Part shown: in pieces, positions 59,711 to 64,000 of the stretch
Layout of the letters: the number at the start of each line of letters is the position of its first letter
Position numbering within the stretch: the first letter of the stretch is position 1
NCBI RefSeq assembly: GCF_001026695.1
Contig: NZ_LDNB01000002.1
Location: 476,741-540,740, forward strand
Source of the DNA: Neobacillus vireti
Lineage (GTDB): Bacteria > Bacillota > Bacilli > Bacillales > Cytobacillaceae
Reading direction: 5' to 3'
DNA: 64,000 nt
Translations under genes and position numbers: made by a program
Notes under the pieces: generated by a model
What the model was told of the DNA's origin: nothing
What the model saw: the letters and a program-made list of their open reading frames with translations, nothing else
Databases searched by the model: none

Positions 59711-61273
59711 ATGGACACAATTACCCTTATCATCTCCATTTTGCTTGGCCTATTCGTCGGTGCCGTTGTTGGCTATTTTATTCGTAAATCCATTGCTGAA
59801 GCAAAGATAGCAGGAGCAAAGAATGCTGCAGAGCAGATTCTAGAAGATGCGAAACGTGATGCTGATGCATTAAAAAAGGAAGCCCTGTTAGAGGCAAAGG
59901 ATGAAATTCACAAGCTTCGATCAGAAGCTGAACGTGAGGTTCGAGAACGAAGAAATGAACTGCAAAAACAAGAAAACCGTTTACTGCAAAGAGAAGAGAA
60001 TTTAGATCGAAAAGAAGAAACGCTTAATAAGCGTGAAAATCTTTTAGAAAAGAAGGATGATTCTCTAAACCAAAGACAACAGCATATTGAAGAGATGGAA
60101 AGCAAAGTGGACGAGTTGGTAAGAAGACAACAAACTGAACTCGAACGAATCTCGAGCCTAACGCGCGAGGAAGCGAAAACAATCATTATTGACAAGATGG
60201 AGCAGGAACTTACTCATGACACTGCGATAATGATTAAGGAAAGCGAAAATCGTGCGAAAGAGGAAGCCGACAAGAAAGCGAAGGAAATTCTTTCGCTGGC
60301 AATCCAGCGTTGCGCTGCTGACCATGTAGCGGAAACGACTGTTTCTGTCGTCAACCTTCCAAATGACGAAATGAAGGGCCGGATCATTGGCCGTGAAGGA
60401 CGTAACATTCGTACACTTGAAACATTAACGGGAATTGATTTGATTATTGATGATACTCCTGAAGCTGTTATTCTATCAGGTTTTGACCCTATTCGTCGCG
60501 AAACGGCTCGCTTAGCACTTGAGAAATTAGTACAAGATGGACGTATTCACCCTGCGCGAATTGAGGAAATGGTAGAAAAATCTAGACGGGAAGTGGATGA
60601 GTATATCCGTGAAGTGGGTGAACAAACCACCTTTGAAGTGGGTGTACATGGACTTCATCCAGATCTGATTAAAATTCTTGGCCGCTTGAAATTCCGTACG
60701 AGCTACGGACAAAACGTCTTAAAGCATTCAATGGAAGTAGCACAGCTTTCGGGCTTGCTTGCCGCGGAACTTGGTCAAGACGAAACGTTAGCTCGTCGCG
60801 CAGGCTTACTTCATGATATTGGGAAAGCAATTGACCATGAAGTGGAAGGAAGCCATGTAGAAATTGGGGTTGAACTTGCAACGAAATACAAGGAACACCC
60901 TGTGGTAATCAATAGTATCGCCTCCCATCATGGAGACACAGAACCAACATCGATTATCGCCGTTCTTGTCGCTGCAGCAGATGCCTTATCAGCTGCAAGA
61001 CCAGGTGCACGAAGCGAGACTCTTGAGAACTATATTCGCCGGCTTGAGAAGCTGGAAGAGATTTCTGAATCCTATGAAGGCGTTGAGAAATCCTTTGCAA
61101 TTCAAGCTGGGCGTGAAGTGCGTATTATTGTAAGACCAGATACGGTAGATGATCTTGCCGCACATCGATTAGCACGCGATATCCGTAAGCGGATCGAAGA
61201 AGAGCTTGATTATCCTGGACATATTAAAGTAACAGTCATCCGCGAGACACGGGCTGTTGAATACGCGAAATAA
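59711..61273 (+). CDS. rny: Ribonuclease Y
   Basis: Membrane-anchored endoribonuclease that starts mRNA decay in Bacillus. The 520 residues have an N-terminal membrane helix ([18 protein letters not shown]), a long charged coiled coil (about residues 30-190), a KH domain ([19 protein letters not shown]) and an HD domain with [26 protein letters not shown] precedes the ATG. It works with PNPase, RNase J1/J2 and others, two of which are encoded in this window. Confidence 0.97.
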   Translation: MDTITLIISILLGLFVGAVVGYFIRKSIAEAKIAGAKNAAEQILEDAKRDADALKKEALLEAKDEIHKLRSEAEREVRERRNELQKQENRLLQREENLDRKEETLNKRENLLEKKDDSLNQRQQHIEEMESKVDELVRRQQTELERISSLTREEAKTIIIDKMEQELTHDTAIMIKESENRAKEEADKKAKEILSLAIQRCAADHVAETTVSVVNLPNDEMKGRIIGREGRNIRTLETLTGIDLIIDDTPEAVILSGFDPIRRETARLALEKLVQDGRIHPARIEEMVEKSRREVDEYIREVGEQTTFEVGVHGLHPDLIKILGRLKFRTSYGQNVLKHSMEVAQLSGLLAAELGQDETLARRAGLLHDIGKAIDHEVEGSHVEIGVELATKYKEHPVVINSIASHHGDTEPTSIIAVLVAAADALSAARPGARSETLENYIRRLEKLEEISESYEGVEKSFAIQAGREVRIIVRPDTVDDLAAHRLARDIRKRIEEELDYPGHIKVTVIRETRAVEYAK

Positions 61274-61302
61274 AGCGGTGCGAAAGCACCGCTTTATTTA
61301 TT
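61272..61302 (+). terminator. rny terminator
   Basis: AAAGCGGTGC, a GAAA tetraloop and GCACCGCTTT, with a T-rich but interrupted tail. Confidence 0.85.
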
Positions 61303-61382
61303 GGTCTCTGATTCCGGTTAAAGAGCGGGGATTTGTGATACAATTTAAACAAATAAATATTTTTTTGACGAAAGGAAATCAA

Positions 61383-62180
61383 ATGAATCTACTTTTTATC
61401 GGCGATGTCGTCGGCTCACCAGGCCGTGACATGGTGAAGGAATATCTGCCAAAATTAAAAGAGAAATACCGGCCGCATTTTACAATTATTAATGGGGAAA
61501 ACGCAGCTGGAGGCAAAGGGATTACGGAGAAAATTTACCGTGAATTTTTAGGGTATGGAGCACAGGCTGTAACCCTTGGAAACCATGCCTGGGATAATCG
61601 CGAGATTTTTGAATTTATCAATTCGGCGAAAAATATGGTCAGACCGGCGAATTTTCCAGAAGGAACTCCTGGTAAAGGATTGGCATTTTTTAAAGTAAAT
61701 GAGCTGGAAGTGGCGGTCATTAATCTGCAAGGGCGAACATTTATGGCACCATTGGATTGCCCGTTTAGAAAGGCCGATGAATTAGTTGAAATAGCTAAAG
61801 AAAGAACACCATTCATTTTTGTCGATTTTCATGCGGAAGTGACGAGCGAAAAGCAGGCGATGGGCTGGTATCTTGATGGCAGAGTATCTGCTGTTGTCGG
61901 GACACACACACATGTACAAACAGCCGATAGCCGGGTCTTGCCTGGGGGAACAGGTTATTTAACCGATGTAGGGATGACGGGGCCTTACGATGGCATTCTT
62001 GGCGTTGAAAGAGAGGCAGTAATGACCAAGTTTCTTACAAGCCTTCCTGTACGCTTTGAGGTCGCAAAATCAGGCCGTAATCAGCTAAGTGCAGTTTATA
62101 TCGAACTTGATAGAAAAAGTGGACAGTGTAAGAAAATGGAGCGCATTTTAATCAACGACGATCATCCATTATATAGTTAA
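61383..62180 (+). CDS. ymdB: Metallophosphoesterase YmdB
   Basis: Dinuclear-metal phosphodiesterase (265 residues), reported in B. subtilis to hydrolyse 2',3'-cyclic nucleotides and to affect biofilm versus motility decisions. Metal-ligand motifs are seen in order: LFIGDVVGSPGRD, NGENAAGGKG, LGNHAWDN, VDFHAEVTSEK and GTHTHVQTAD. The ATG at 61383 follows AAAGGAAA; the upstream open frame overlaps the rny end and terminator and has no similarity. rny-ymdB-spoVS is the conserved order. Confidence 0.95.
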   Translation: MNLLFIGDVVGSPGRDMVKEYLPKLKEKYRPHFTIINGENAAGGKGITEKIYREFLGYGAQAVTLGNHAWDNREIFEFINSAKNMVRPANFPEGTPGKGLAFFKVNELEVAVINLQGRTFMAPLDCPFRKADELVEIAKERTPFIFVDFHAEVTSEKQAMGWYLDGRVSAVVGTHTHVQTADSRVLPGGTGYLTDVGMTGPYDGILGVEREAVMTKFLTSLPVRFEVAKSGRNQLSAVYIELDRKSGQCKKMERILINDDHPLYS

Positions 62181-62182
62181 GC

Positions 62183-62220
62183 GAAACCTTCCAATGGAAG
62201 GTTTCTTTTGCTTTTTTTTG
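62183..62220 (+). terminator. ymdB terminator
   Basis: GAAACCTTCC and GGAAGGTTTC form a perfect 10-bp stem, then TTTTGC and a T8 run. Confidence 0.92.
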
Positions 62221-62225
62221 TCCAA

Positions 62226-62255
62226 GCCGGAATATGTCATTTGACAACTGAATAT
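62226..62255 (+). promoter_or_regulatory. Candidate sigma-H promoter of spoVS
   Basis: GCCGGAATA (62226-62234), a 12-base spacer and ACTGAATAT (62247-62255) fit the sigma-H consensus RnAGGAwWW-N11-12-RnnGAATww except for one base (C for A in the -35). spoVS is sigma-H-dependent in B. subtilis. Confidence 0.65.
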
Positions 62256-62337
62256 AGTAGCAGTGGAATGTTATAACCTGATTTGTGTTCATGAAACTGC
62301 TCATGCGGGATCGGGATTTTCTAAGGGGGAGCTAGGA

Positions 62338-62598
62338 ATGGAAATATTAAAAGTTTCAGCAAAATCTAATCCTAATTCTGTAGCTGGTGCACTTGCCGGA
62401 GTTCTGCGTGAAAGAGGTGCAGCAGAAATACAGGCAATTGGTGCGGGTGCATTGAATCAAGCCGTAAAGGCAGTAGCAATTGCACGAGGATTTGTAGCAC
62501 CTAGCGGAGTTGATTTAATCTGTATCCCTGCGTTTACCGATATTTTAATTGATGGGGAGGAACGCACAGCCATTAAGCTTATCGTTGAGCCGCGGTGA
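62338..62598 (+). CDS. spoVS: Stage V sporulation protein S
   Basis: At 86 residues it has exactly the B. subtilis length; an Alba-like nucleic-acid-binding fold protein that affects septation and coat assembly. The sequence starts MEILKVSAKSNPNSVAGALA and has GAGALNQAVKAVAIARGFVA. The ATG at 62338 follows AAGGGGGAG; the open frame upstream overlaps the promoter leader. A candidate sigma-H promoter lies about 80 bases upstream. Confidence 0.97.
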   Translation: MEILKVSAKSNPNSVAGALAGVLRERGAAEIQAIGAGALNQAVKAVAIARGFVAPSGVDLICIPAFTDILIDGEERTAIKLIVEPR

Positions 62599-62642
62599 AA
62601 GAGATAGACTATTGATAAGTTATTTAAACTGATTCTAAATCT

Positions 62643-62676
62643 CCTGCTTGTAGTGTGTTTACAAGCGGGTTTTTTC
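62643..62676 (+). terminator. spoVS terminator
   Basis: CCTGCTTGTA pairs with TACAAGCGGG (one G-T pair) with a 7-base loop, then a T run. Confidence 0.88.
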
Positions 62677-63044
62677 TCGTTATTTAATTATAAATATACT
62701 ATTCTGATATATAACGAAAAATTGCAAAAAAGGAAAATTCATTGCCGGCAAATAAGGTGAAATAGCATCAGACCGCATGTTCAAACCCCTAAGGAGCCTT
62801 ACTTTTTCGAATTGAAAAATAGCAGATTTCAAATAATAAAAAAATATTCATATTTTAGACAATATTTCGCTCCAAAGGGTTGCAATTTTAAGTGCATAGG
62901 TCTAGAATTGTAAGCGTTTAGTACATATCTGAGGAGTTGCTTTTAGTCTTTAAAGCGTAAAAAATAGCGATGTACTCGGAAAAGTGCTACACTATAAGAA
63001 GATTCAAACTACTTATTTTTTACATATCCAAAGGGGTGTAAGTC
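62677..63044 (+). other. Intergenic region before the oxidoreductase genes
   Basis: With the terminator just before it, this completes a 446-base gap after spoVS. It is strongly AT-rich. I see no ORF, no long inverted repeat and no convincing -35/-10 pair. TACACTATAAG around 62988-63000 may be a -10 region. AAGGGGTG precedes the next gene. Confidence 0.4.
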
Positions 63045-64000
63045 ATGATCAATCAACTTTCGTGGAAAGTTGGCGGACAACAAGGGGAAGGTATTGAAAG
63101 TACGGGGGAAATCTTTGCAATCGCACTGAATCGAATGGGATATTACTTGTATGGTTATCGGCACTTTTCGTCACGAATTAAAGGTGGTCATACAAACAAT
63201 AAGATCAGAGTAAGTACAACAGAGATTCGTTCGATTTCTGATGATCTTGATATTCTAGTTGCGTTTGATCAAGAAACCATCGATGTAAATTACCAAGAGC
63301 TTCATAGCAAAGGAGTAATCCTAGCAGATTCCAAATTTAATCCAAAAAAACCAGAAGATACTTTGGCATCGTTGTATGCGGTTCCATTCACAGAAATTGC
63401 CACTCAACTAGGAACTTCTTTAATGAAGAACATGGTAGCAATCGGGGCAACTTCTGCAGTGTTAGACTTAGATATACAGGTATTTGAAGTAGTAGTCCGC
63501 GAGATTTTCGGCAAAAAGGGCGACAAAGTTGTTGCGAAAAATATGGAAGCCATCCAAGCTGGCTTTGATTACATGAAAGAGCAAATGGAGGCAAATGTGC
63601 CAACAATGGTTCTTGAAAAAGCCGATGGCAAACACCGTATGTATATGATTGGTAATGATGCAATCGCTTTAGGTGCGCTTGCAGCTGGCTGCCGTTTCAT
63701 GGCTGCATATCCAATCACACCAGCTTCTGATATTATGGAGTATTTAATTAAGAAGTTACCTGCATTAGGCGGGACTGTTATCCAAACTGAAGATGAAATT
63801 GCAGCATGTACCATGACAATTGGCGCTAGCTATGGCGGTGTTCGTGCGATTACAGCTTCTTCAGGCCCTGGCTTATCATTAAAAATGGAAGCAATTGGCT
63901 TGGCTGGTATTACGGAAACACCGCTTGTTATCGTTGATACACAGCGTGGTGGTCCTTCAACAGGATTACCTACAAAACAAGAACAGTCAGATTTAATGGC
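63045..64000 (+). CDS. 2-oxoacid:ferredoxin oxidoreductase subunit alpha (KorA-like), 3' end outside window
   Basis: Partial gene, at least 318 codons, cut by the window edge. The N-terminal gamma-type domain has WKVGGQQGEGIESTGEIFA and RHFSSRIKGGHTNN. The alpha domain has GNDAIALGALAAGCRFMAAY, PITPASDIMEYL, QTEDEIAACTMTIGASYGG and TASSGPGLSLKMEAIGLAG. The fused gamma-alpha layout is typical of the two-subunit 2-oxoacid (2-oxoglutarate or pyruvate) ferredoxin oxidoreductases of Bacillus, whose beta subunit gene should follow. The substrate cannot be fixed from this part. Confidence 0.92.
   Translation, partial: MINQLSWKVGGQQGEGIESTGEIFAIALNRMGYYLYGYRHFSSRIKGGHTNNKIRVSTTEIRSISDDLDILVAFDQETIDVNYQELHSKGVILADSKFNPKKPEDTLASLYAVPFTEIATQLGTSLMKNMVAIGATSAVLDLDIQVFEVVVREIFGKKGDKVVAKNMEAIQAGFDYMKEQMEANVPTMVLEKADGKHRMYMIGNDAIALGALAAGCRFMAAYPITPASDIMEYLIKKLPALGGTVIQTEDEIAACTMTIGASYGGVRAITASSGPGLSLKMEAIGLAGITETPLVIVDTQRGGPSTGLPTKQEQSDLM

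Noticed and set aside
59545-59787. 80-codon open frame before and into rny
   Set aside because: It overlaps the rny promoter and the rny coding start, has a poor composition and no ribosome site.

Overview
The window is a stretch of core chromosome from an endospore-forming member of the Bacillaceae (Bacillus/Neobacillus-like; I cannot fix the genus). Every gene is on the + strand. The gene order closely follows the Bacillus subtilis topA-nusA-pnp-asd-spoIIIE-recA-spoVS region. Spore genes (dpaA, dpaB, spoIIIE, spoVS, ylxY, ymxH), CodY, PolC, RNase J2 and RNase Y confirm a Firmicute. The DNA is AT-rich, with AGGAGG-type ribosome sites and many intrinsic terminators. There is no tRNA, rRNA, insertion sequence, prophage or CRISPR array.

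Layout. 1-8055: dprA, topA, trmFO, a decayed xerC remnant, hslV, hslU and codY. 8250-15854: rpsB, tsf, pyrH, frr, uppS, cdsA, dxr and rseP (ribosome assembly and recycling, lipid carriers and phospholipid synthesis, membrane proteolysis). 16022-20347: polC. 20579-25874: the rimP-nusA-ylxR-ylxQ-infB-ylxP-rbfA transcription/translation operon. 25946-33496: truB, ribF, rpsO, pnp, ylxY, mlpA and ymxH. 33684-38675: the dipicolinate synthase pair dpaAB, then asd, dapG and dapA, which supply the lysine/DAP/dipicolinate branch. 38978-44196: rnjB, tepA, ylzJ and spoIIIE. 44521-50219: a GntR regulator followed by a BMP-type nucleoside ABC importer. 50398-56812: ymfF, ymfH, ymfI, ymfJ, ymfK, ymfM and pgsA; ymfF/H/I are linked to EF-P lysine modification. 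56835-64000: cinA, recA, rny, ymdB, spoVS and the start of a 2-oxoacid:ferredoxin oxidoreductase alpha subunit.

Differences from B. subtilis are mostly losses or relocations. xerC survives only as a short N-terminal remnant, the fla/che operon is absent between codY and rpsB, and proS is absent between rseP and polC. The nucleoside transporter sits beside the ymfC-like regulator.

I found no wholly new multi-gene system. The most interesting material is non-coding: two families of palindromic repeats (one with compensatory stem changes between two copies), a near-consensus CodY site beside a possible 24-codon ORF, competing hairpins inside the transporter operon and before tsf, leader hairpins that overlap or abut ribosome sites of tepA, ylxY and dapA, and candidate sigma-K, sigma-H and LexA sites at the expected genes. 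All assignments rest on reading the sequence and on remembered family knowledge; no database search was run.
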